Positions 8,573-17,569 of a stretch of 64,000 bases of DNA are shown here, piece by piece. How positions within the stretch are numbered: position 1 is the first letter of the stretch; every line of letters starts with the position of its first letter. Origin of the DNA: Pseudooceanicola pacificus (GTDB taxonomy: Bacteria; Pseudomonadota; Alphaproteobacteria; Rhodobacterales; Rhodobacteraceae); the NCBI RefSeq assembly GCF_009789075.1, contig NZ_WNXQ01000003.1:1-64000 (forward strand), in the 5' to 3' direction. The position numbers and the translations under genes were made by a program. The notes beneath the pieces were generated by a model. It was not told the origin of the DNA, did not search any database, and saw only the letters and a program-made list of their open reading frames with translations.

Positions 8573-8983
8573 TCACTCCGCCCAGATCGTGAGAATTTCG
8601 CCGCTGAGGAGCTTTTCGCCACCCGCTGCGATTTCGCTTTCGAACGTCAGCCACTTGCGGCCCTTTCGTTCTTCTTTCCGGACGACGCGGGTGGCGATGG
8701 TCAGCACTTCTCCCCTGTGCGGTGCCCGGCCATAAAGCCGAAGCTTCTGGCCCGCGTGGATATTCCCCGGAGGGCGCGGTTGGGCGACGCGCAGGTAGGC
8801 TTCCATCATCGCGCTCACGAGCATGCTGACGGACAGATGCTCGGACCTGGCCGGCTGGTCGAAGATTTCCGACCACAGCCCAAGACGGCCCTCATCCAGG
8901 CAAACCTCTGTAGAACCAAGCACTTGCCCCTCGGAGAAGGCGGAAAAAACCCACGTGCCCGTTACGTCGGACTGATGCCCCAT
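8573..8983 (-). CDS. FAS1-like dehydratase / MaoC N-terminal-type hot-dog protein
   Basis: A 136-aa protein resembling the non-catalytic N-terminal half of double hot-dog hydratases: FSEGQVLGSTEVCLDEGR, HLSVSMLVSAMMEAYLRV, and a C-terminal KLLSGEILTIWAE strand. No hydratase Asp/His motif is visible. A strong GGAGGAG lies upstream of the ATG. It is the first gene of the minus operon and directly precedes the catalytic-half gene, so it likely acts as its structural partner and helps select the acyl chain. The substrate is unknown. Confidence 0.7.
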   Translation of the reverse strand: MGHQSDVTGTWVFSAFSEGQVLGSTEVCLDEGRLGLWSEIFDQPARSEHLSVSMLVSAMMEAYLRVAQPRPPGNIHAGQKLRLYGRAPHRGEVLTIATRVVRKEERKGRKWLTFESEIAAGGEKLLSGEILTIWAE

Positions 8984-9055
8984 CGATCTCTCCTCCCTCC
9001 AGGCGGTCGAAACAAACTTGTCAAAATTTCAGCTTGTATCGTGCGTCACAATGTG

Positions 9056-9068
9056 TGAATGATATTCA
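9056..9068. promoter_or_regulatory. Short palindrome in divergent promoter region
   Basis: TGAAT-GAT-ATTCA is a 5-bp-arm perfect dyad. It lies in the 174-base region between the minus hydratase operon (start 8983) and the plus CoA-transferase/transporter operon (start 9158). It is the best visible operator candidate there, possibly for the IclR regulator encoded at 5186-5971. Short dyads arise by chance, so confidence is low. Confidence 0.3.
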
Positions 9069-9157
9069 ACATAGAGAATGACTAGCATGCGTCGTTAGGT
9101 TTTGAAAGCCCAAAAAAGGCACGACGGATGAAAGGCAGACTGGGGAGGAGCGAAGGT

Positions 9158-10312
9158 ATGGAAGGTCGAATCGACCCGGCGGATCCGGTTCTTGCAGGTG
9201 TGCGCGTGCTGGATTTCGGCCGTTATATCGCCGCTCCGCTGTGCGCGGCCCTGCTGGCCGATCTCGGCGCCGATGTGATCCGCGTGGAGCCGGCTTCGGG
9301 CGCCTCCGATCGTGACGTGATGCCGCTTGGCCCCGACCGCGACGGCGCGCTCTATTCCCAGATGAACCGCGGCAAACGTTCCCTGGCGATCGACTTCGGG
9401 GACCCGCATGAGTCCCCCGTGCTACGGTCCCTGGTCGCCGCTTCGGATGTCGTCGTGGTCAACATGCCGCCGCGCCAGTTGGCCAAGGCCGGGCTGAGCT
9501 ACGACAGGCTGAAGGCACTGAAGCCCGACATCATCCTCACCACCATTTCGGCCTATTCGACAACCGGGTCGGGCAGCAACCTGACCGGGTTCGACGGCAC
9601 CGGTCAGGCGCTGAGCGGTGCGATGCACATCACCGGCGACGGTACGATGCCAACCCGCGCCGCGGTTTCCTATGTCGATTACAGCACAGGCATCTCCGCC
9701 GCATACGCGACGCTTGCCGCCATCATCCGTCACATGCGGACCGGTCACGGGCAGCATGTCGAAACCTCGCTGTTGCGCAACGCGCTCGCGATCATGAACC
9801 CGATACTGATCGAGGTCGCGACCGGCGTACGCAGCCGCAGGGCTACCGGGAATCGGTCCCCCATATCCGGGCCGTCGGATGCATTCCGGTCAGCGGACGG
9901 TTGGGTCATGATCCAGGTCATCGGCGACGTGATGTTCGCCCGGCTTGCCGAACTGATCGGACGTCCCGACCTCGTGGGACAAGACGATTACGCCAGCGAC
10001 ATCGCGCGCGGCGAAAACGGAGCCGCCCTGAGCGAGATCGTCGCGAACTGGTGCCGCACTCGCAGTTCCGCTGACATCATGTCGAGCCTGTCGGAGGTGC
10101 GCATTCCCTGCGTGCCGATCCTGACGCCGGCCCAGGCAATGCAATCACCGGAACTTCAGGGGGGCGGGTATTTTTCCTACCCCGGCGCTCGCGATGTGCC
10201 GGTTGTTGCGCCGCTGGCCCGGATCGCCGGATCGGCCGAGCTGCGCCCATCCCCTCGCCTGGGCGAGCACAACGAAGAAATCTTACGAGAAATCGGAGTG
10301 GGACCGGCCTGA
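9158..10312 (+). CDS. CaiB/BaiF family CoA-transferase
   Basis: A 384-aa class III CoA-transferase with LAGVRVLDFGRYIAAPLCA at the N-terminus, DLGADVIRVEPASG, MNRGKRSLAIDF, and the catalytic Asp in YVDYSTGISAAY (about residue 175). GGGGAGGAG precedes the ATG at 9158; an upstream ATG at 9128 lacks a site. It heads the long plus-strand operon before the solute-binding protein and importer, so it may activate the imported acid, in parallel with the acyl-CoA synthetase further on. Confidence 0.88.
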   Translation: MEGRIDPADPVLAGVRVLDFGRYIAAPLCAALLADLGADVIRVEPASGASDRDVMPLGPDRDGALYSQMNRGKRSLAIDFGDPHESPVLRSLVAASDVVVVNMPPRQLAKAGLSYDRLKALKPDIILTTISAYSTTGSGSNLTGFDGTGQALSGAMHITGDGTMPTRAAVSYVDYSTGISAAYATLAAIIRHMRTGHGQHVETSLLRNALAIMNPILIEVATGVRSRRATGNRSPISGPSDAFRSADGWVMIQVIGDVMFARLAELIGRPDLVGQDDYASDIARGENGAALSEIVANWCRTRSSADIMSSLSEVRIPCVPILTPAQAMQSPELQGGGYFSYPGARDVPVVAPLARIAGSAELRPSPRLGEHNEEILREIGVGPA

Positions 10313-10363
10313 ACGGTCGCCCCACGAACAAGTGGTAACCGGTCATCACTGGGAGGATACATC

Positions 10364-11539
10364 ATGATGATTAAGACCAAACTGAAAACGGGAGCTGCCA
10401 TTCTTGCGCTTTCCGGCGCAATGGCTTCTGCCGTGCACGCCGAGGAAATCATCAAGCTGGGTCTTTCGGTCCCGCTCTCCGGCGCGGCTGCTGTCTGGGG
10501 CAAGGGTGCCGAGTTCCTGTGTGAAACCGCCGCTGCCGAGATCAAGGCTGCGGGCGGCGTCACCGTGCAGGGCGAGACCTACAATTTCCAATGCCTGCCC
10601 TATGACAACAAGTACAACGCCGCCGAGGGCACCAAGGTCGCTCAGGCTCTGCTGAACCGGGAAGGCGTCAAGTTCATCGGCGGCAGCCTCGGGACCGCGC
10701 CGGTTCAGGCGTTGCAGTCGCTGGCAGAACGCCAGGACGTTCTCGTCTTCACCGTCGCATGGGGCGCCAGCCTCAAGGGTGTCGACCATCCGATGACCTT
10801 CACGCAGATGAACACGCCGGGCGAGATCCTGCCGCTGCTCATCGGCTACATTTCCGACAAATACCCGGATGCGAAATCCGTGGCGATGCTGAACCCGAAC
10901 GATGCCACCGGTCAGGAAACCGAGGCGCTTGCCCAAAAGGTATGGGCCGACAACAGCGTCGCGGTCGCGGGCAGCGACTTCTACGAGCGCGGCACGACGG
11001 AGTTCCAGCCGATCGCCGCGCGGCTTGCCTCTCTCAATCCCGCCATCATCGACCTCGGTGCGACCCCGCCCGCCGATGCCGGCGCCATCTTCAAGGAGCT
11101 CGACGTCATCGGCTGGAACGGCGTCAAGGTTGTCGAAGTCGGCACCGGCGCGGACGGGTTGAAGGCCACCGGCGGCGAAGCCGCGGAGGGTGTCTATATG
11201 GGCGCCGGAGTGACCTTCGACGGGGAAACCGCGACCGATCACCAGAAGGCTGTCAACGATGAGGCGAAGGCCGAGATCGGAGAGTCGCTCAACGCCGTGC
11301 AGATCGGCTTCTACGACTCTCTTTACGCCCTGAAGGCCGCGATGGAGAAGGCAGACAGCGTCGACCCCAAAGCCGTTGCCGACGCGATGCCCGCCGTGAC
11401 CTTCAAGAGCTTCTATGGCCAAGACGTCGGCTTTTACGGCGAAGACACCTACGGTCGCAATCAGCAGATGCGCCTGCCCATCATCGTGACCCAGGTGAAG
11501 GACGGTGCGCTCGTCGAAGTCGCACGTCTGACGCCGTAA
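10364..11539 (+). CDS. Branched-chain-type ABC transporter substrate-binding protein (LivK-like)
   Basis: A 391-aa periplasmic solute-binding protein (Peripla_BP_6 type). A Sec signal peptide (about residues 1-26, ending AVHA) is followed by IIKLGLSVPLSGAAAVWGKG, the family's first strand and ligand loop. GGGAGG precedes the tandem ATGs. This family binds not only branched amino acids but also aromatic and other carboxylates. It is followed by its two permeases and two ATPases, so this importer is complete; the operon points to a carboxylic acid substrate. Confidence 0.9.
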   Translation: MMIKTKLKTGAAILALSGAMASAVHAEEIIKLGLSVPLSGAAAVWGKGAEFLCETAAAEIKAAGGVTVQGETYNFQCLPYDNKYNAAEGTKVAQALLNREGVKFIGGSLGTAPVQALQSLAERQDVLVFTVAWGASLKGVDHPMTFTQMNTPGEILPLLIGYISDKYPDAKSVAMLNPNDATGQETEALAQKVWADNSVAVAGSDFYERGTTEFQPIAARLASLNPAIIDLGATPPADAGAIFKELDVIGWNGVKVVEVGTGADGLKATGGEAAEGVYMGAGVTFDGETATDHQKAVNDEAKAEIGESLNAVQIGFYDSLYALKAAMEKADSVDPKAVADAMPAVTFKSFYGQDVGFYGEDTYGRNQQMRLPIIVTQVKDGALVEVARLTP

Positions 11540-11573
11540 TCAGGCGCGACGTCAGGGCAATAGGGAACATCCA

Positions 11574-12449
11574 ATGCAAACCTTCATCCAGCTAGGCGCG
11601 ACCGCGCTACAGATAGGAGCGGTCTACATCCTCTTCTCTCTGGGTCTGACGCTCATCTTCGGTGTCATGCGGATCGTCAACTTCGTTCACGGCCACATAT
11701 TCGCCGTCGCGGCCCTGATTGTCGCATACATCCTGCCACCCCTGGCCGCGGGCGGGCTCTCCGCCCCGGTCGCCTACGTCCTCGCCTCAATCGCGGGGAT
11801 CGCCGTGGCGCTTGGCCTCGGCGCGCTGCTCTATTTCTTCGGGTTCCGGTACTTCCAGCGCGATCTCGTCGGTTCGTTTATCCTGTCCATCGGATTCGTC
11901 CTGCTGCTGGACGGCGTGCTGCTCCACCTGTTCGGCGGCGCCGTGCGCGGTGTGCCCGAGATATTTCCGGGCCGGGTCTCCATCGCCGGAGCGCAGATCA
12001 CCGTGCAACGCCTATTCCTCTGCGCGGTGGCGCTGGTGATGGCGGGTGTTCTCTACTGGGCTCTCGGCCACACGAGGCTGGGCAAGGCGCTGCGTGCCGT
12101 GTCCTACGACCATGAAGCAGCGATGATGGTGGGCGTGCCCTACGCGCGCATTGCTTTTCTGGGTTTCATGATCGCCTCGCTTCTGGCCGCCATCGCCGGT
12201 GTCCTGCTGGCGCCGGTCACGATCGTGTCTCCCGTCATCGGCACCGACTACCTGATCAAGGGGTTCATCGCCGTCATCATCGGCGGGCTCGGCAGCGTTC
12301 CCGGTGCGATCCTGGGCAGCCTCTTCGTGGCGTCGATCGAGACCTTCGGCAGCTACTACCTCGACTCTTCCTATGCGACGCTCGCGATCTTCGGCATGGT
12401 GATCGTCGTTCTGCTGTTTTGGCCCAAAGGAGTGCTTGGACGTGGATAA
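11574..12449 (+). CDS. Branched-chain-type ABC transporter permease (LivH-like)
   Basis: A 291-aa inner-membrane permease with about eight hydrophobic segments. LivH hallmarks are LIFGVMRIVNFVHGH near the N-terminus and the C-terminal VIIGGLGSVPGAILGSL, which contacts the ATPase. It pairs with the LivM-like permease that begins within its 3' end. Transport role follows from the family and its position directly after the binding protein. Confidence 0.92.
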   Translation: MQTFIQLGATALQIGAVYILFSLGLTLIFGVMRIVNFVHGHIFAVAALIVAYILPPLAAGGLSAPVAYVLASIAGIAVALGLGALLYFFGFRYFQRDLVGSFILSIGFVLLLDGVLLHLFGGAVRGVPEIFPGRVSIAGAQITVQRLFLCAVALVMAGVLYWALGHTRLGKALRAVSYDHEAAMMVGVPYARIAFLGFMIASLLAAIAGVLLAPVTIVSPVIGTDYLIKGFIAVIIGGLGSVPGAILGSLFVASIETFGSYYLDSSYATLAIFGMVIVVLLFWPKGVLGRG

Positions 12450-13389
12450 ACGTACAGATACCTACCTCATGGTCCTGATCGCCGCCGGGGCGCTTCTGCT
12501 GTCGCTGTTCCTGCAGGACGCCTACCTTCGCAGCGTGCTGAACGTCATGGCGATCAGTGCCCTTCTGGCCACCAGCCTGCGCTTCGTGATGTTGATGGGC
12601 GAGCTCAACTTTGCCCTGGCCGCCTTCACCGGCATCGGCGCCTATTGCGCCGGATATCTCAACACGGCGCTCGACGTCCCTTTCGGCATCGGCGTCCTGC
12701 TCGCCGGACTCGTCGCTGCCCTGGCCAGCGCGGCGTTCGGGGCGATCACGCTCCGGGCGAAGGGTCCCTACTTCCTGCTGATCGGTTTTGCCTTTACCGA
12801 GGCCGTGCGGGTCGCCTACTCGAAATTCGGCGCGCTTGGCGGCACATCGGGCATGGTCGGCATCTTCCCGGCACGCGCCTTGGACGACTGGATGCCGTTC
12901 ATCGTAATGTGCGTCGTGGTGGTGCTGCTCGTCGCTTTCTATATTGCCGAGCACTCTGATTTCGGCCGCATCCTCTTCGCGATCCGCGAGAACGAGGACG
13001 TCGCACGCAGCGTCGGCATCAACACCTATCTCTGCAAGGTCATCGCCATCTCCGGCGCCTGTTTTGCCGCGGGGGTCGCGGGTGGTCTGCATGCCTTCGT
13101 GAACAACGTCATCAGCCCCGGCGACTTCAGCTATCTTCTGGCGGCCTTCGCGCTGGCCTACGTCAAGGTCGGAGGCGAGGGCTACTTTCTGGGGCCCATC
13201 GTCGGCGCCGTCCTGCTGGTGGCCCTGTCGAGCTATGCTCTCGGCCTCGGGGGTGACGAGCATTTCCTCTACGGCGGCGCCATCATCATCGCGGTCCTGC
13301 TGATGCCCAAGGGCGTCCTGGGCGCCGCCGGATACCTGCGCTCGCGCGGCACCTCCGCAAAACGAAGGGTGGACGCCAATGCCCACTGA
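12442..13389 (+). CDS. Branched-chain-type ABC transporter permease (LivM-like)
   Basis: A 315-aa polytopic membrane protein. LivM features include FVMLMGELNFALAAFTGIGAY, AKGPYFLLIGFAFTEAVR and the cytoplasmic SDFGRILFAIRENEDVARSV loop. The GTG at 12442 is preferred because AAAGGAG (12426-12432) lies nine bases upstream; a TTG at 12436 would leave only three. The gene overlaps the end of LivH by 8 bases, and its own end overlaps LivG. Confidence 0.9.
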   Translation: MDKRTDTYLMVLIAAGALLLSLFLQDAYLRSVLNVMAISALLATSLRFVMLMGELNFALAAFTGIGAYCAGYLNTALDVPFGIGVLLAGLVAALASAAFGAITLRAKGPYFLLIGFAFTEAVRVAYSKFGALGGTSGMVGIFPARALDDWMPFIVMCVVVVLLVAFYIAEHSDFGRILFAIRENEDVARSVGINTYLCKVIAISGACFAAGVAGGLHAFVNNVISPGDFSYLLAAFALAYVKVGGEGYFLGPIVGAVLLVALSSYALGLGGDEHFLYGGAIIIAVLLMPKGVLGAAGYLRSRGTSAKRRVDANAH

Positions 13390-14116
13390 TACGCAATCCC
13401 TGCTTCACGTCGAAGCGGTCAGCCGGCGGTTCGGCGGACTGATGGCCGTCAGCGATCTCAACCTCGAGGTCCAGCCCGGAGAGATTTTCGGCCTCATCGG
13501 TCCGAACGGAGCCGGCAAGAGCACCACGTTCAACGTCGTCAGCGGCTTCCTGTCGCCCTCCGGCGGCAAGGTCACCTTTAATGGCGAGAGCCTGCCTGGC
13601 GGCAAAGCGAGAGCGGCCAGCAAGGCCGGCCTGGTGCGGACCTTTCAGCACGGCAGCTACGTTCGCAGCATGCGCGTGCGCGACAATATCCGTCTGGGCA
13701 CGTTGGCGCGGATCGCGCCCGGCCGTCGCGCTTCGCAGGTCCGCGAGACTGCAGAGCTGCTCGGGCTGTCCGAGATGCTGGACGAAATTGCCGGAAACCT
13801 GCCGCACGGTGTTCAGCGCCTTGTGAGCATCGCCATCGCGATTGCCGCGGCGCCAAGGCTGCTGTGTCTGGACGAGCCGCTCACGGGCCTCAACGAAACC
13901 GAAGTGGCCACAGTGCTCGATGTGCTGGACGGCTACCGCAAGTCGCAGGGGCGCGCAATTCTGCTGGTGGAACACAACATGAAGGCGGTGATGAAAATCT
14001 GCGACCGGATCCATGTGCTGCATCACGGGGAGTTTCTGGCCTCGGGCACGCCCGCAGAGATCCAGCGAAACCCGAAAGTTATCGAAGCCTATCTCGGACA
14101 ATCCAATGACAGTTGA
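13379..14116 (+). CDS. ABC transporter ATP-binding protein (LivG-like)
   Basis: A 245-aa ATPase. Walker A is GPNGAGKSTT (about residues 41-50), and the Walker B strand is LLCLDEPLTGLN. The signature is atypical: LPHGVQRLVSIAIAIAAAP instead of LSxGQ, as is usual for LivG. The H-loop is VEHNM. It energises the LivHM permeases encoded just upstream. The start overlaps the LivM gene by 11 bases and the end overlaps LivF. Confidence 0.92.
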   Translation: MPTDTQSLLHVEAVSRRFGGLMAVSDLNLEVQPGEIFGLIGPNGAGKSTTFNVVSGFLSPSGGKVTFNGESLPGGKARAASKAGLVRTFQHGSYVRSMRVRDNIRLGTLARIAPGRRASQVRETAELLGLSEMLDEIAGNLPHGVQRLVSIAIAIAAAPRLLCLDEPLTGLNETEVATVLDVLDGYRKSQGRAILLVEHNMKAVMKICDRIHVLHHGEFLASGTPAEIQRNPKVIEAYLGQSNDS

Positions 14117-14828
14117 TGCCACCACGCTGGATGTTTCCGGCATCTGCGCAGGGTACGGCTCCGTTCCTGTCCTGCACGACGTTTCGATCAAGGTGGAGCC
14201 CGGCAGCGTCGTGACGCTGATCGGGGCGAACGGTGCGGGCAAGTCCACCCTGCTGAAGGTTGTCGGCGGTTTGATACAGTCCACAGGCGGCTCGGTGGCG
14301 TTCAACGGGACGGACTGCACGCGCCGGCGCCCGGACCAGATGGTGCGCGCCGGTCTCGGCATCGTGCCCGAGGGGCGGAGGCTCTTCGGCGAGATGACGC
14401 TGCGCGAAAATCTGGAGCTTGGCGCCTATGCCCGCACCGACCGCCAGAACATCGCACACGATTTCGAGCGCGTTCTCGGGCTCTTTCCGGAACTGCGGGA
14501 CCGCCTGTCGACGCAGGCCAAGTCCTTCAGCGGCGGTCAGCAGCAGATGGTCGCCATCGCCCGCGCCTTGATGGGGGCGCCGAAGCTCCTTCTTCTCGAT
14601 GAGCCCACCATCGGCCTGGCCCCGGTTGTCGTGGACAGGGTCGCCGCGCTGATCCGCGAAATCTCTGAGCTGGGCGTCGACATCCTGCTGATCGAACAGA
14701 ATGCCGAGGTCGCGCTTTCTATCGCGGATTTCGGCTACGTGCTGGAAAACGGGCGTGTGGTGATGGCCGACAAGGCAGAGGCACTTCTGGCCAACCCGCA
14801 AGTAAGACTGGCCTACCTTGGAGTTTGA
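14106..14828 (+). CDS. ABC transporter ATP-binding protein (LivF-like)
   Basis: A 240-aa ATPase with Walker A GANGAGKSTL, LivF-type GIVPEGRRLFGEMTLRENLE, signature FSGGQQQMVAIARALM, Walker B LLLLDEPTIGLAP and H-loop IEQN. The ATG at 14106 sits inside the end of LivG (11-base overlap), so the two ATPases are translationally coupled. It completes the first LivKHMGF importer of the operon. Confidence 0.93.
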   Translation: MTVDATTLDVSGICAGYGSVPVLHDVSIKVEPGSVVTLIGANGAGKSTLLKVVGGLIQSTGGSVAFNGTDCTRRRPDQMVRAGLGIVPEGRRLFGEMTLRENLELGAYARTDRQNIAHDFERVLGLFPELRDRLSTQAKSFSGGQQQMVAIARALMGAPKLLLLDEPTIGLAPVVVDRVAALIREISELGVDILLIEQNAEVALSIADFGYVLENGRVVMADKAEALLANPQVRLAYLGV

Positions 14829-14829
14829 C

Positions 14830-16776
14830 GTGACCAAATCACACACGGTCTGGACCCCCGGACACGACATAATCGACAACGCCCGGGTCACGCAGCTGGC
14901 GCGTGTTTTGGAATGCGCGGACTACGAAGAGCTCTATGCGCTCTCCCTTTCCGATCCCCGACGGTATTGGGACGCAGTCAACGCCTTCTGCGGTATCCGC
15001 TGGCGCAAGCCGTACACCGGATATGCGGATTTCGGGCGCGGGCGTGAGTTTCCGGTATGGTTTCCCGGCGGGCAGTTGAACTGGACCGAGACGCTGCTGC
15101 GCCATGCCGACGATGGACCGGAGCGGCCCGCTGTCACGGGAGTGTCCGAGTCTGGCGATACTGAAGTCCTGAGCTATGCGGATCTGCGGGGCAGGGTGCA
15201 GCGCCTCGCCGGGGGGCTTAAGGCCCAGGGCATTTCGCGTGGCGATAGGATCGGGCTCCTGATGGAAAACGGCACCGCTGCGACGGTGTCCTTTCTGGCC
15301 ATAAGCTACATCGGTGCGATCGCCGTGCCACTCTTCAGCGGTTTTGGCAGCGATGCGATCCTGGCCCGGCTGCAGTCCTGCGACGCCAAGGCGCTGATCG
15401 TCAGCACGGGCTTTGACCGGCGTGGCAAGTTCGTCTCGACCTTCGCCACTGTCGAGACGGTTCGCGCGGCGCTGTCACCGGAAACCAGGATCATCCAGAG
15501 GACCGCGCCAAGCGGACCGCAGGACAGATGGACCTGGGCAACAGACTGGGACGATCTGGCCGGGGCCGATCCTCTGACCGAACCGGAGATCATGCAAAGC
15601 TCCGACCCGTTCATGCTGATTTACACCTCGGGGACCACCGGCAAGCCCAAGGGCACGGTCCACACGCATGGCGGCTTTCCGATCAAGGTGGCTCACGATG
15701 CGGCGGTGCATTTCAACGTTTCGCGCGATGCCACATACTGCTGGCCTGCCGACATGGGCTGGATCGCAGGCGCTCTCGTGCTGACATCCGCTCTCAGCCA
15801 CGGAGCGCATCTGATCTGCTACGACGGAGCGCCCGATTTTCCCGATTGGGGTCGTCTCAGCCGTCTTATCGAAGCTCATCGGATTACTCATTTCGGCTCT
15901 GCTCCGACGTTGATCCGGGGCTTGGCCGCCAATCAAGAGGTCAGCTGTTCGGCGGACATGTCCTCTGTACAGCTGCTCATCACCGCAGGCGAAAGCATCG
16001 CGCCGGAACACTTTACCTGGTTTCGGGATCATATCGGCCCAGGCAATACTCCGGTCATCAACTATACCGGCGGCTCCGAAGCGTCTGGCGCTCTGCTGTC
16101 GAGCGTGGTGACGCGACCGATCCCCGCGGGCTGCTTCAACGCCCCTTCGCCGGGCGTCGCCCTGGACGTCACCGATGCCGAGGGCCGGCCCGTTGTCGAC
16201 GAGGTCGGCGAACTGGTCGTCCGCGAGCCCTTCGTAGGTATGACACAGAGCTTCTGGCAGGACGATGCACGTTACCTCGAAACCTACTGGACCGCGATTC
16301 CCGGTGTCTGGGTGCACGGCGATCTGGCCGTCCGGGATTCCGACGGCAACTATCTCTTGGTCGGGCGCTCTGACGACACGCTGAAGGTCGCCGGCAAAAG
16401 GGTCGGTCCGGCCGAGGTCGAGGAAATCGTCGTCGAGATTGACGGCGTGCACGAAGTTGCCGTGATTGGCGTCGACGATCCGGTCAAGGGCCAGGCGATT
16501 GCCGTTTTCGTCACCTTGCGCGGCAGCGCAGGCGAGGGGCTCGTGGCCGATGTCGGTGCCCGCATCAGGGAGCGTCTGGGCAAGCCGTTTTCGCCAAAGG
16601 CCGTCTATGTCGTTCCCGATCTGCCTAAGACGCGGAGTTCCAAGATCATGCGCCGGGTCGTGCGCTCGATCTACTCGGGCCAACCCGCAGGAGACATGTC
16701 GTCGCTGGTCAATCCGGAATCCATCGACGCAATCCGGCTGGTCCTCGACGGCCACAAAGTAACACAGGGAGAATAA
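14830..16776 (+). CDS. AMP-forming acyl-CoA synthetase (acetyl/acetoacetyl-CoA synthetase-like)
   Basis: A 648-aa adenylate-forming enzyme. The P-loop is LIYTSGTTGKPKGT (about residue 270), the A5-type region is YTGGSEASG, the A7/A8 region is VHGDLAVRDSDGNYLLVGRSDD followed by KVAGKRVGPAEVE, and the catalytic Lys lies in KTRSSKIMRR. It would convert an imported carboxylate to its acyl-CoA with ATP. TTGGAG at 14818-14823 serves GTG 14830; the in-frame TTG at 14818 overlaps that site and is less likely. Substrate unknown; size suggests a short or medium acid rather than a long-chain fatty acid. Confidence 0.87.
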   Translation: MTKSHTVWTPGHDIIDNARVTQLARVLECADYEELYALSLSDPRRYWDAVNAFCGIRWRKPYTGYADFGRGREFPVWFPGGQLNWTETLLRHADDGPERPAVTGVSESGDTEVLSYADLRGRVQRLAGGLKAQGISRGDRIGLLMENGTAATVSFLAISYIGAIAVPLFSGFGSDAILARLQSCDAKALIVSTGFDRRGKFVSTFATVETVRAALSPETRIIQRTAPSGPQDRWTWATDWDDLAGADPLTEPEIMQSSDPFMLIYTSGTTGKPKGTVHTHGGFPIKVAHDAAVHFNVSRDATYCWPADMGWIAGALVLTSALSHGAHLICYDGAPDFPDWGRLSRLIEAHRITHFGSAPTLIRGLAANQEVSCSADMSSVQLLITAGESIAPEHFTWFRDHIGPGNTPVINYTGGSEASGALLSSVVTRPIPAGCFNAPSPGVALDVTDAEGRPVVDEVGELVVREPFVGMTQSFWQDDARYLETYWTAIPGVWVHGDLAVRDSDGNYLLVGRSDDTLKVAGKRVGPAEVEEIVVEIDGVHEVAVIGVDDPVKGQAIAVFVTLRGSAGEGLVADVGARIRERLGKPFSPKAVYVVPDLPKTRSSKIMRRVVRSIYSGQPAGDMSSLVNPESIDAIRLVLDGHKVTQGE

Positions 16777-16780
16777 GTCC

Positions 16781-17566
16781 ATGGATCTGATGCTGAAGGG
16801 TAAAAAGGCCCTGATCACAGGCGCGTCTCAGGGCATCGGAGAAGGTCTGGCCGAAGTCTTCGCCGAAGAAGGCACCGATCTTCACCTGGTCGCGCGGCAG
16901 ACCGACAAGCTGGAACAGCTGGCGGCCCGTCTCCGTGACGCGCATGGCGTGGCTGTCACGGTGCAAGGCGCCGACCTGACCAAACCCGAAACCGCGGGAC
17001 AGATCGCCGACGCTGCTGGCAACATCGACATCCTTGTCAACAATGCAGGCGCTATCCCTGCGGGCGATCTCTGGCAGGTGGATGCCGAGGCATGGCGCAG
17101 GGGCTGGGACGTGAAGGTCATGGGTTACATCGACATGACCCGGCTCTTCTATGCGCGCATGAAGGCGCAGGGTCACGGTGTCATCCTCAACAATATCGGC
17201 AACGGCGGCGAGAACTTCGACGCCCGATACATCGCGGGCAGCACGGGCAACGCCGCGCTCATGGCCTTCACCCGCGCGATCGGCGGGCCCAGCCTCGACG
17301 ACAATATCAGGGTCATCGGCATCAATCCGGGTCCCGTGGATACCGACCGGATCACCAAGGTGCTCAAGCTCCGCGCGCGGGACCAGTTCGGCGACGAAAG
17401 TCGCTATGTCGAGTTCCTGTCGCACTATCCGTTGGGCCGCGTCGCCAAGGTGCGCGAAATCGCCGATCTGTTCGCGTTCCTTGCTTCGGACCGGTCCGGC
17501 TACACCTCCGGCACGATCATCACCGTGGACGGCGGCATCACGTCACGCAGATCGATTGGAGGCTGA
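16781..17566 (+). CDS. SDR family oxidoreductase lacking the canonical YxxxK lysine
   Basis: A 261-aa Rossmann-fold SDR with ALITGASQGIGEGLAEVF (cofactor loop), LVNNAGAIP, and a C-terminal SGYTSGTIITVDGG strand. Where the catalytic Tyr and Lys should be, the sequence is YIAGSTGNAAL, with Ser instead of Lys at Y+4. A related SDR subfamily with YICGSxGNAAL exists, so this is probably a family trait rather than damage. GGGAGAA precedes the ATG. Likely role: 3-hydroxyacyl-CoA or alcohol oxidation in the pathway, but chemistry is uncertain because of the missing Lys. Confidence 0.83.
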   Translation: MDLMLKGKKALITGASQGIGEGLAEVFAEEGTDLHLVARQTDKLEQLAARLRDAHGVAVTVQGADLTKPETAGQIADAAGNIDILVNNAGAIPAGDLWQVDAEAWRRGWDVKVMGYIDMTRLFYARMKAQGHGVILNNIGNGGENFDARYIAGSTGNAALMAFTRAIGGPSLDDNIRVIGINPGPVDTDRITKVLKLRARDQFGDESRYVEFLSHYPLGRVAKVREIADLFAFLASDRSGYTSGTIITVDGGITSRRSIGG

Positions 17567-17569
17567 GCC

